A stretch of 64,000 nt of DNA from Ophioderma brevispina. Lineage: Eukaryota > Echinodermata > Ophiuroidea > Amphilepidida > Ophiodermatidae. The position numbers were made by a program, and so were the translations under genes. Where the stretch lies: assembly GCA_023653785.1 (NCBI GenBank), contig JAMKCH010002916.1, positions 124,001 through 188,000 of the forward strand, written 5' to 3'. Shown here piece by piece: positions 23,772-33,640 of the stretch. Every line of letters begins with the position of its first letter. The first letter of the stretch is position 1. Under the pieces are notes generated by a model. That model searched no databases. It was not told the DNA's origin and saw only the letters and a list, made by a program, of their open reading frames with translations.

Positions 23772-24158
23772 AGTAGGAATCTTGCTGTGAAATTGGTGCT
23801 CTTTAAAAGAGAGTTAAAGATGTTAGAAGGACTAGGCATCTGGGGAGGAGGCCACTTGGCAACATTGAGATATAAACAAAGTAACAAACAGTGCCCCAGG
23901 ACCACATCTACTTTACCAACCTCACGTGGCAGCTATCCATTTCAATTCAACTTTTTTTCTCCTCTATCACTTACAAAAATATAACCCGTAAAATTATCTG
24001 CTCTTATTAGATTCGAACCCCCACCTACTGATTACAAGACCATCACCACCTCCACCACCAGTATGCCACAGAATCTGAGCCAACAGAAGATTGGTCTTTC
24101 GTAGTGGTAAAACCAATAGGGCCTACATTGACAGAATAAACTGCACCCATCTAACATA

Positions 24159-24508
24159 CACTGTTAAAAATTTCTGTAAATCAATTTTACGGAAAATGTT
24201 TTCTCAAATTCACTAAAAAACACAAATTGTATAAGAAATGCCTCTTCAACTCTTTCAATGTGATAAATTATTTCCTAAATTTGAATTTTGGAGTTTTTAA
24301 TACTTCTGTATTTTAAAATTATGGATAATTCTATTAAAATACATATTTTTTTGTAATCTGAGGCAAATTTCTGTAAAAATGCTTTAAAAGTTCTGCAAAT
24401 TGACAAAAGCTTCTATTGTTTTACGAAAAAGTCTGTAAACTTACTGAAAACGTCTGGAAATTTCTCTGCCAGAAATTTCCGTAAATTTACAGAAATATTT
24501 TAACAGTG
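24159..24508. mobile_element. MITE with CACTGTTAAAA ends
   Basis: 350 bp, left CACTGTTAAAAATTTCTGTA and right TACAGAAATATTTTAACAGTG. The whole interior is rich in TTTCTGTAAA and its complement, so it folds almost end to end. Confidence 0.75.
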
Positions 24509-25755
24509 ATATAGCTACCACTGTAAGATGAGGTAACATATTGTGCTCTAGGAGCACAATTCATTGACAACATCTCAATTTTACAATTTTACTTAGTCCC
24601 ATTATTTTAGTGGCATGCTTAGCTATAGCTGACTAAGAACTTGGTCATGTTTTCAGTGACCTATCCTGGGAGATGTATACAGGAGCTCTTGACCTCAACC
24701 AATGTCTTTCAGCAAGTTTTATATCTGCTAAGTCCACTGTGGCTGTGGTCAAATAAAATATCAATTTGCCTCCATTACACCAGTAATTTACACCCTCACT
24801 ACTCTCTTCAGGACCAGTAATCTATAAAAGGTTATGGCCTGGCAACAGCTCAGAGCTTGCACCAATTACAGCATGGCACATATGGGCCATGAAAGTTTGG
24901 AAACTTTTGAAGCACAGAGGGCCGCTGTTGGCGGCCTTCTTTGGGCTGTCCTCCGCTGCTGACTGCTGTGCGGTGTCATGCTCGGAGCCCTGGAACTCCC
25001 AAAGCTGTTACAACCATTAAAATGACAACAAACATGCGTTTTGCACAAATAGTGGTAATATACGATTGTATGGATACACTGGCAGTTGTTGTCAAATGAG
25101 TTACGACTTCGCCCGACAACGCCTGACATTAAAGAGCTAAACATGAGTTGGTAATGAACCCATGTGGCGCCATCTAGAGTCCCTTGGTGCCAGGCATCTG
25201 CTTTGGGACAGGGAGTCTTGGCTGACTTCTGCAGATATTCAGCATAGATGGATGGTTTGCATCAGTGGTATCCACCCCCATGTGCAGACCCTTGACTTGA
25301 AACAAGCATTTGATGTTGTAGATGTTGTAGTACAGAAGACATTCTGATAGCAGGTCATAGATGGAACGGAATTGTGATGTTTGTGCCTGTTAATCATGTG
25401 CTTTTTATAACTTGAGTTTGAGTAAAAATTAGGTCAACACAATTAGGTCTAAAAGTGAAAAGCTCTTTTTGTCATATTATGGGTTATATCAAGTGACTGA
25501 AGAAGACCTATGGGTCAGTATCTGATAAATTTCATAATGTGAGTCCTCCCAGTATTTCCCATCTGATGATGGGTATCCACCCCCACCTGGTTGCACCAAA
25601 TCAAATAAAAAATCAAACCAAGCTTTATTTTCCAATTTCACATACAAACTTTCAATACAGATTCTGCTAAAATATACAGCTTTAGATATAAACACCCTTA
25701 CTTGGGAAAGCTTAGTTACCCCACTGTTCGAGTAAAAGGTTAATCCTTTATCGGC
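24509..25755. other. no gene seen; GC-balanced island at 24840-25350
   Basis: 24840-25350 has mixed composition and open frames on both strands, including GGCCGCTGTTGGCGGCC. No domain is recognisable. Confidence 0.4.
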
Positions 25756-25847
25756 ATAATTACATTATACCCTTTGCTCCTGTATCATGTGCTTTATCTA
25801 AAGCTCTTGATATAGAGTAGGTGCAAAGAAGGGTATAATGTAATTAT
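25756..25847. repeat. small foldback element
   Basis: ATAATTACATTATACCCTTT and AAGGGTATAATGTAATTAT pair across about 50 bp of spacer. Confidence 0.75.
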
Positions 25848-26939
25848 TCCTTTGTCAAACTGACTTATCTTTGCACTCATTTTATCATGTCTTCCAAGTT
25901 GAGATTCTGCCCTGTTTTGCAACACTCATCATACAAGACTTGAATTTAGAAGCCATTATTAAAGGACTTTACCTGGTTCAGCACTTAACCCACTGTACTG
26001 AAAAACAACTTTCTGATGTGATGTTATTTTTTTGTAGGCGTATGGTTTCCCAAAAGTAATAAATTCCCCAAAGTTTTAACATTTTGACAGATATAAAGTT
26101 TTATGTAATTGCATAAAGGCCTGGTATTATAGAATTGGGTGCCGGAACTTTGGCTAACCACAAGGGCCTAGGAATATCAAAACAATTATGTTTGTGAAAT
26201 TTTTATGATGTTAATATTTCAGTTGCAGATGGAAAAATGGTTTAGATTTCTACATGATAGGTGAAGGTTTGCATCTTTTAAGATGGACAAAGAGCTAAAT
26301 AAAATAATGTTCTTAAAATAACAATAGTAATTAGGCCTAATTGAATGCATTGTACATTATTTTCTGATAGAGAAAAATTAACATTGTGTGATTACAACCT
26401 ACTTTGCAACCACTGCATGTGCAGAAAAATATTTTTTAAAATATGATATAAAACCAAAAGATATAACAAAATAAATTAAAAAACAACAACAACAATTAAA
26501 TATAAATAAAAGCAAAAGATTAAAAAGAAGTTAAATAAAAATTCAAATAAAAGTGTTTTTTTTTTAATTCAAAATTTTAAAAAATCATATCCTCATACAT
26601 TTAGTGACATACCCAATTATGTAAAATGATACTAAAAGTACTCGCAATTCATGTATTTCTCTATGGGCAATATGGGCCCAGCTTAATTATCTAAACTGAA
26701 TTAGCAGAATTGAAATTTTTTTTCCCAAAATAAGCACAAGGCTAAAACTTAAACAAAACAAAAAAGTACATGCAAAAAATAATGAATAAATGAAAGTGTT
26801 GTGATGCATGGGCCAAAAAAAAAAATCCTATACTATAAAAATGAAAACATAGGTACCTCCCTTTATACCCTTAGATATTTTAAAGGGATTAAATGCAAGA
26901 CAACTTCTATAACAAATAAGAAGACCAATTTGGCAAAAA
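25848..26939. other. very AT-rich DNA, no gene seen
   Basis: 26440-26580 is almost only A and T with AAATAAAA and AACAACAACAA words. Confidence 0.6.
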
Positions 26940-27215
26940 ATATTAACTAGGTGGTCCCCGGGTTTCGCGATCCCCGGGGTTTCGCGATCACCTGGCTTGA
27001 ATGACCCGGCATCAACAATCGACCCCACCGAGTTTGTTTGACCCACCCTTGTTTGACCTTGAATGACCCCTGATGACCTTGATCCACTAACCAATACAAA
27101 CTCGGTCTTCGGACGGTCAATCGGCACCCAACCACCAAGTTTCAGGAAAGTGCGACCCTCGGTCTCCGAGAAAATAGACGCAGTCAGACAGACACACCAC
27201 CGGTATTAATATATA
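26940..27215. repeat. likely interspersed repeat with GAC/CCCGGG-rich body
   Basis: Bounded by AT-rich host DNA and distinctly GC-richer. It contains the direct repeat GGTTTCGCGATC twice (26958-26995), several TTGACC/TGACCC words, GACGCAGTCAGACAGACACA, and ends TATTAATATATAGAT. No second copy here and no inverted ends, so the class is unknown. Confidence 0.4.
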
Positions 27216-27874
27216 GATCAATTTGTCTCGTCTCGCATACCTGTATGAGTGTGTGGAGTCACTTTTGCCACATGACCCAATGCAATGGGCCCTATATTTG
27301 TTTTTTTGTGGTGTTTGTTTTTTTTTAGTTGTCAGAAAAAGTCATAAAAATTGGATTCAAAGCAGCAAAAAAGTGGGCCAAAAATACAATAAAAAGAATT
27401 TCTGTGTAGTGCCTTGGTCATTTTCTTTCACAAAAGGAAAAAGCATAGCACTTAGCTTTTTTGCCATTTTTGCCAAATGAACTTTTTTTTCTTTGGCCTA
27501 ACTATTTCATCACCATCATACTCTGACATGAAAAACAGGAGAATGATTACTGTGTCCCCCCCCCTTCAAAAAGTGAGGGGGGATCATCTCACCTTTCTTA
27601 ATTACTCTCTACTTACCTTGGAGAGGAAGTGTCAGTGGTATAAGTTGCCATTGTCATACACCCATTACTGTATATCAAGACGATTCCATCCTGTCTTGCC
27701 TCACTGTCTTAGCCACCAAGGATGATGTCAAATGTCACAGATAAGGTTCTTGAAGAAGCTGCTTATGTTATGTGATACATGATGTTTATCATTTCTTCGC
27801 CGAGATCACACTCAGAGGAGGTATTCAATCTATCCCATAATGCACCAGGATTTCCAAATTGTACCTTGAGAAGG

Positions 27875-28229
27875 TTAAAGACACTATCAGTGATTTGCTA
27901 AATCAGCAAATCGAAAAATTCATCAAAAATCAGATTTTAGCATGTACGTAACAAGTACAGGTATCCTAACATACCCTGCAAATGATAAGACCAGAAGCAA
28001 CCTAATAAGGACAGAATCGGAGATTTTAGTCATTACTGTCCGAACGGACACTTACTACAACACGTAATTGAATGGAGAATCGTATCTTGGAACACTACCG
28101 TTTTCTTCCTTTTCTTTCAATTCTACTGCTGGAAAAGGTAACTTATGAGAATTCTACAGACTTATCCTTCACTTTGGAGCTATTCCTGCAAATTTCAAAT
28201 ATTTTTCAAATCACTGATAGTGTCTTTAA
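27875..28229. mobile_element. TTAA-flanked MITE family 5, copy 1
   Basis: TTAAAGACACTATCAGTGAT at the left and ATCACTGATAGTGTCTTTAA at the right form a perfect terminal repeat. Interior markers GTCCG.ACGGACACTTACTA and CAACACGTAATTGAATGG are shared with 42363-42717. Confidence 0.88.
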
Positions 28230-28369
28230 GTGACCCAATACAAAATCTCACAGCTGTTTGAAAGTCTCATTTATTATAACAAAACCAAAATAAAACAAAC
28301 AATATCAACGGTGAGACAGTTTTGACAACTGATTTGGATAATTAATTTATTCCACTAACTACATTTTAC

Positions 28370-28654
28370 TAAATTTTATGAAATTTCATTGCAGGCAAAC
28401 ATGATTTTTTCTTAAAAATCTAGTTTTATACGTCTTTTTTGGAAAATGGGCATATAGAGAGCGCTATACCATAGAAATTGTGACCTTTGTAGGCCTATAT
28501 TTCAAGATTCCCGCAATGGATGTTTATTATTTTTTGCAGAGGTAATAGCTCTTGCATGTCCCTATTTATATCAGTTGTCAAAATTGTGTCCGTTGCTTAA
28601 AATTGAACATTTTAAAAATAAAAGAGACAATTTACATGGGGTCAAACAGCTGTG
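28370..28654 (+). repeat. left arm of a long inverted repeat
   Basis: About 285 bp, including TTTCTTAAAAATCTAGTTTT, ATTCCCGCAATGGATG and GGGGTCAAACAGCTGTG. It is complementary in reverse order to 29527-29798 at moderate identity. The arms enclose about 870 bp. Confidence 0.78.
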
Positions 28655-28790
28655 ATCTACTCCCACCAGATAAAAGTACAAACTAATGCTCTTTTTAGCC
28701 TAGGAATTGTGAGTCCACAAGGGATTTTTACATGAAAGGTCTTGTCCGAATCTCCGGGTACTGCTGACTAATTTGATTGGTGTAATATGA

Positions 28791-28890
28791 TGTACTTAGC
28801 CAATCAGAGATATTGTAAGAAATGTACGTAGCCAATCAGAGATATTGTAAGAAATGTACTTAGCCAATCAGTGACTGACATTGTAAGAAA
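28791..28890 (+). repeat. 32-bp tandem repeat, three units
   Basis: Unit TGTACTTAGCCAATCAGAGA followed by TATTGTAAGAAA, in three adjacent copies (starts 28791, 28823, 28855). A related AATAAGCCAATCAGAGATAC stands at 29283. Confidence 0.85.
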
Positions 28891-28916
28891 TTTTTAAAGA
28901 TGCATACAGATGCATG

Positions 28917-29257
28917 TACAGCAGTATGGTGGTATATGTGTCGGAAAACCTCGATCCTGGAGCGATCCAGGATCGAGGCAGGGGCGGTTCTCTCTCTATT
29001 ATGACACTATAGAATATAAAAATTGGTCTAAAGATATAAGAAAGTACTCATGGGGTATGGGTGGGGGTTGGGGAATAAGGTTTTTTTACTCATTACGAAA
29101 TAAAGCGCAATGGGATATTGAGGTTTATTCCGTTATATCATATACCTGGAGCGAGGAGGGTGCGACACCTGGAGCGAGGCAGAATCGATCCTGCCTTGAT
29201 CCTGGATCGCTCGATCCAGGATCCAGGTTTTCTGACACACATACCGCCATACAGCAG
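28917..29257. mobile_element. inverted-repeat element with CGATCCAGGATCG sub-terminal hairpins
   Basis: Left ACAGCAGTATGGTGGTATAT then GTGTCGGAAAACCT; right AGGTTTTCTGACACACAT then ACCGCCATACAGCAGGT. Inside each end is a hairpin of ATCCTGGATCG/CGATCCAGGAT type. It sits in the spacer of the long inverted repeat 28370-29798. Confidence 0.78.
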
Positions 29258-29526
29258 GTCTGTTTTCAGAGGTTATATCATGTAATAAGCCAATCAGAGA
29301 TACTGTCAGAGAGGTAGAACACCTCAGGGACATAACTCTGGGGTTCCTGCAGGATATTCCTTTCAATGGTGTGAACAAAAAGTCCCCAAATGTAGTCACT
29401 GACACCATGACTACATGACATATAATTCTGGGGTCATCGTGATGCACATTTTTGCTTCAAATAATTAAAACTGATGCAGCAATTTAGCTCAAAATTTGTG
29501 TTTGTGTTTTGATGGTATGCTTCCAA

Positions 29527-29798
29527 CACAGCTGTTTGACCCCATGCAAGTCATTTTTTTAAATTTTTAGATTTGAAGCAGTGGCGACACAATTTTTGAC
29601 AACTGATATAGTTAGGGATATGCAAGAGCTATTACCTCAGAAAAATCCATTGCGGGAATCTTGCCATATAGGCCGATAAAGGTCATGATGTGTATGTCAT
29701 AGCGCCCTCTATATGCCCATTCTCCATAGAGAGACATGTTAAACTAGATTTTTAAGAAACGTTATATTTGCCCGCAATGAAATTTCCTAAAATTTACA
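29527..29798 (-). repeat. right arm of the long inverted repeat
   Basis: CACAGCTGTTTGACCCC, CATTGCGGGAAT and AAACTAGATTTTTAAGAAA mirror the left arm at 28370-28654. It contains TAGCGCCCTCTATATGCCCA, the counterpart of the left arm's ATGGGCATATAGAGAGCGCT. Confidence 0.78.
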
Positions 29799-29934
29799 CG
29801 GGATGTAGCCAGTGGTATAAATAATGCACATCAGTTGCACAAAAGTGTGTCGCTATTGATATTTTTGGTTCTATTCTGGTTTTTGTGTCGTCTGCAAGAA
29901 TTGTAGAAAGCACATAGGGATTCTGGTCATATGT

Positions 29935-30300
29935 CTGTGTGTCTGTGTATCTGTGGTCAAAATGTTAACCTTTGGGGGCTAAAGCCCCCTCAAAGTTCTC
30001 AAGAAAAAAGAGGAAGGAAGAAAGAGGAAGGGAGAAAGAAAAAAGAGGAAAAGAGAAAAGAAGAAGAAAAAGAAGAGGAACATGGTACATTTATTTGATT
30101 TTTTTCATGCAAATGCAGATCAAAAAGTGTCAGAAGAAGTATGCAAGGAAAGGCGTTTTCAGGTCTTGAACACCCTAAAACCTCAGGAGCTTGGACCCCA
30201 CTGGGGCGTTGCCCATGGACCCCACCAGGGGCCCTAAGGCGGGCCCCTGGACCCCACCCGTTAGTCGCTTCGTCTCAGGGTTCGAACATTCTTTAGTCCA
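29935..30300 (+). repeat. GC-rich interspersed repeat with GA-rich centre
   Basis: CTGTGTGTCTGTGTATCTGT, then GGGGGCTAAAGCCCCC (a perfect palindrome), an almost pure GA tract (30001-30080), then GGACCCCAC.-type words (CTTGGACCCCACTGGGGCGT, ATGGACCCCACCAGGGGCCC) to CGCTTCGTCTC. The class is unknown. The Lys/Glu/Arg-rich frame over the GA tract is not a gene. Confidence 0.5.
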
Positions 30301-31362
30301 GCCCCCTCAATAAATTTCCTGGGCACGCAATGTAAACTGTTACAAAAAGGCATTTTTTAAAAGTGTTATATGTTGAACATCAAGCATAAAGTTTATTTTC
30401 CAGTAAAGGAAATACGATCATTCATGACATTAAAGCAGTTCAGGTAATAGGTTGTAACTTGCAGTCAGAAGTTAGGAACATCACAAGGTTGACTAACACA
30501 AGTGTTGATGGTATCAAAAGCAGAATACTTTGAGCCAAGTTGAATATTGTAACTTTGTTGTGCGCCCAGCTCACGTTTGACTTTTGTCAGCTATAAATTT
30601 GATTGCGCCATTAGGACGCTACACCACATGGTGGGTACTATCAGCTACCGATTTGTAAGCATGATTGGTGAAGATTTACTGTGCAAGTGTGTCAAACACC
30701 CTCTGTCAAACTCGTTCATCAGCGCCATTAGGCTGCTGGGATTTACGCTCACCGTTCCAAAGTGCGAGCAAAATTACTACTTCATCACATGTCCCGGCAA
30801 GTTTGCGAGCTCCTCCCGGACAAAAAATAATTTGCGGTAATTGCCGGCCTAATGGGGTTTTTTGTTGCCGACCACACACAGCTGCGACAGCCGCGTGGAA
30901 TGCGAGCGACGGGTTTGAGTCGATGAGGGAAGATTAAAGCCGAGAGGAGGGCGGAAGCGAGTCAGAGGATGAGCAAAAAAAAAAAGGGATGTGAAAGGTG
31001 ATGTTTGATGGGAGGGATGTCAGACATGGGAATAGAGAGGATGATGTGTTGGGACATGAAAAACATGCATTAGTGTAACCTCAGTTGCCTTCGTCAGTGT
31101 TTAGTACTGTCCATATAATAGCCTCTTGACTCTTTGACTCATAAAGTTTGTTAACTTGACTGTTCTATCACATTACAGCAGATTATCATATCAATAATTG
31201 TGTGGCCTGTGTAGGATGGATATTGGACAAGATAACGGCAAGAGTTATTAGCGGCATTAAGAGGAGGGTGGTATTATTTTAGAAAATTGGCTACGAAAAC
31301 ACAAAAAGAGGATTGATTCACTGTATGCAATATGAACTGAAGGTGTTTCTTTGTTGTAAAGT
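30301..31362. other. unique island, possible regulatory or lost exon
   Basis: 30540-30960 is non-repetitive and relatively CpG-rich (TTGATTGCGCCATTAGGACG, CTGCGACAGCCGCGTGGAAT). Frames are open on + in two registers but give no known domain. Confidence 0.3.
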
Positions 31363-31660
31363 CAGTGGCGTACCGGGCAGTCGATCCAGAGGGACAAATT
31401 TCCAAGTCATCCACCAGAGGGGGCAAAAATTTTGTTTTTTAAAAATTAATATTACAACCAACAATTAAGTCTGAGCTCACTGAAATGCGCGCGAAAAAAT
31501 CACAGGAAATTTACTTTATTTTGCCCCAAATTGGCTGAAATTGCCGTCAAAATTCCACGAAAAAGAGGGACAAAAAAATGCATTATTTTGGTCATTATCG
31601 TCCCGCTTTTTCGAGCCAGAGGGGCAACTTGCCCCCCCCCCCGGGTCCGGTAAGCCACTG
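31363..31660. mobile_element. hAT-like MITE
   Basis: CAGTGGCGTACCGGGCAG at the left and CCGGGTCCGGTAAGCCACTG at the right. GAGGGGGCAAAAATT and GAGGGACAAAAAA words lie inside. Flanks TGTAAAGT and TGTTAAAA are only a poor match for an 8-bp duplication. Confidence 0.68.
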
Positions 31661-31829
31661 TGTTAAAAGGTGGTTACTTGTGTGTTATTTGGGCATTCCA
31701 AAAACTGTGTGACACAAAAGTGTTTGAATGAGATGTTTAATGATTACAAAGGACATTGCACCAATAAAAGTTGCCCGTTTTTTTTTTTAACTCTGTTTGT
31801 TTTGCTTTTGTGTTTTCATTTTTATCCCC

Positions 31830-32490
31830 CTGGCTTGAAAAGCAGAGAAGGGGGGATTATGCTATCAGTCAATGCCGGCACGGCGGCGGCGGTCCAACCA
31901 ATCTTGTGACGCATAACATGAACCCTAAGGGTTTGGTGTGTACTTGGTGCGGTGGGATCGGACTGCATGCCCTTCATCTGATTAGATTATGGGCGTGGCA
32001 TATGCTAATAGGGTACCTAATTTTGCTAATTAATGAGTTAATGTGGGGTATTTTTCCAACACAATCTTGTGAACGCGATAACATGAGACCCATAAGGGTT
32101 ATGGGATGTAACTTGGTTGGGGGATCGGACTGCAATGCCCTCATCTGATAGCATATGGGGTGGCATATGCTAAATTATGGTCCTAATTGCCTAATTAATA
32201 GTTAATTGGGGTATTTGTACCCAAAAGATTGTGAACAACTATCTGAAGATCCATACAGTCGATTTGATGAAACTGGGTGGAGGGGTGGGGAATCATGTAC
32301 TTCCGCGCCTGATTCGGGTTGTGGCGCTGAATGCTATTAAATAGCTATTTGCATATTTATGGGCGACAATTTGGGGTTATTTTCACCCAAAAAAACTTGT
32401 GCCAACAAACTATTGAAGATCCATAAGTCCGATTTGATGAAACTTGATGGAGGGGGTGGTGGAATCATGTATCTCGTGCTGATTAGGGTT
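31830..32490 (+). repeat. tandem of about 165-bp units, four copies in two subtypes
   Basis: Units begin CAATCTTGTGA or AAAGATTGTGA/AAACTTGTG at about 31902, 32061, 32223 and 32391. The first two share ATAACATGA, GATCGGACTGCA, GTGGCATATGCTAA and CTAATTAAT. The last two share AGATCCATA, CGATTTGATGAAACT and GGGTGG.GGAATCATGTA. The leader 31815-31900 has a CCCCCTGGCTTG..AAGCAGAG..GGGGGATTATG hairpin. It leads directly into the G-rich array. Confidence 0.72.
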
Positions 32491-33640
32491 AAGGTTGGGT
32501 TGTCCGGGTGGTTAAGGGGGGTGTCCGGGTTTAAGGGGGGTTGTCAGCTTTTAAGGGGGGTTGTTGGGTGTTAAAGGGGGATTGTTGGGGTTTAAGGTGG
32601 GTTGTCTGGGTTTAAAGGGGGTCTGTCCAGGTTTAAGGGGGGGTTGTCTGACTACGGGGGGATTGTTGGGTTTAAGGTGGGTTGTCCGGGTTTAAAGGGG
32701 TTGTCCGGGTTTAAGGGTGGGGGGTTTGTTGGGCTTAAGGGGGCTGTGTGGTTTTTTTTTTTAAGTTTAAGGTGGGTTTTTGAACGAGTTTAAGGGGGGT
32801 TGTCCAGGTTAAGGGGGGTGTCGGGTTTAAGGGGGGTTGTCCGCTTTAAGGGGGTTGTGGGTTTAAGGGGGAGTGTTGGGGTTTAAGGTGGTTGTCTGGG
32901 TTTAAGGGGGGTGTCCGGTGTAAGGGGGTTGTCTGGACTTAAGGGGGATTGTTGGGGGGTAAGGTGGGTTTTTTTGTCCGGGTTTAAAGGGGTGTGTCAG
33001 TGTTTAAGGGGGGGGGGGGGGGGTTGGGGTAATTTTTTTAATTTTTTTAAGGGGGTGTTGGGGTTTTAGGTGGGTTGCAGAGTTTTAAGGGGGGTCTGTT
33101 CAGTTGTAAGGGGGGTGTCCGCGTTTAAGGGGGGTTGTCCCAGCTTTAAGGGGGTTGTTGGGTTTTAAGGGGGTTGTTGGGGGGTAAGGTGGGTGTCCGG
33201 GTTTAAAGGGGTTGTTCCGGGTTTAAGGGGGGTGGTCTGGGGTTAAGGGGGCTTGGTGTGGTTTAAGGTGGGTTGTCAAGTTTAAGGAGTGGTTGTCAAT
33301 TTTAAGGGGGGTTGTTGGGGTTTAAGGGGGATTTTTGGGTTTAAGGGGGGTTTGGGTTTGTTTAAGGGGTTTGTGGCCCATAATACGCGTATGCATGCGT
33401 AGCGTGGCACACTGCACGCGCCATGGCGTATGCGCAGAATGTGGTATGCATTGCGCGGACGTTGCACATGGGTGTCAGGGTTTTTAAGTGGGGTTGCCTG
33501 GGCTTAAGGGGGATTGGTGGGGTTTAAGGTGGGTGTTCGGGGTTTTAAAGGGGTGTTTTGTCCTCCCCGGGTTAAGGGGGGTTTGGTTGGGCTGGGCTTA
33601 AAAGGGATTTTTGGGTTAAGGGGGGGGTTTATTGCAGCTG
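32490..33640 (+). repeat. G-rich higher-order minisatellite
   Basis: Roughly 50 monomers of 17-22 bp, of type TTTAAGGGGGGTTGTCCGGG. The + strand is made almost only of G and T with TTAA punctuations; C is nearly confined to TCC. Monomers alternate in a recognisable order: GGGGGATTGTTGGGG, TTTAAGGTGGGTTGTC, TTTAAAGGGG.TGTCC, TTTAAGGGGGGTTGTC. That gives a higher-order unit of about 80 bp. Glycine-rich open frames over it are artefacts. A piece is also found in front of the second 2.6-kb copy (36217-36250). Confidence 0.88.
33376..33475. repeat. CpG-rich insert inside the G-rich array
   Basis: About 100 bp, starting GCCCATAATACGCGTATGCA and containing many CG and GCATGC/GCGTATGC words, wholly unlike the surrounding monomers, which resume after it. 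Confidence 0.7.

Noticed and set aside
28791..28890. CRISPR-like short repeats
   Set aside because: Units are adjacent without unique spacers, in clearly eukaryotic DNA.
29972..30169. Lys/Glu/Arg-rich frame
   Set aside because: Product of a GA-rich tract.
32359..32793. Glycine-rich frames GFKGG..
   Set aside because: Translation of the G-rich minisatellite; no start context, splice sites or conserved domain.
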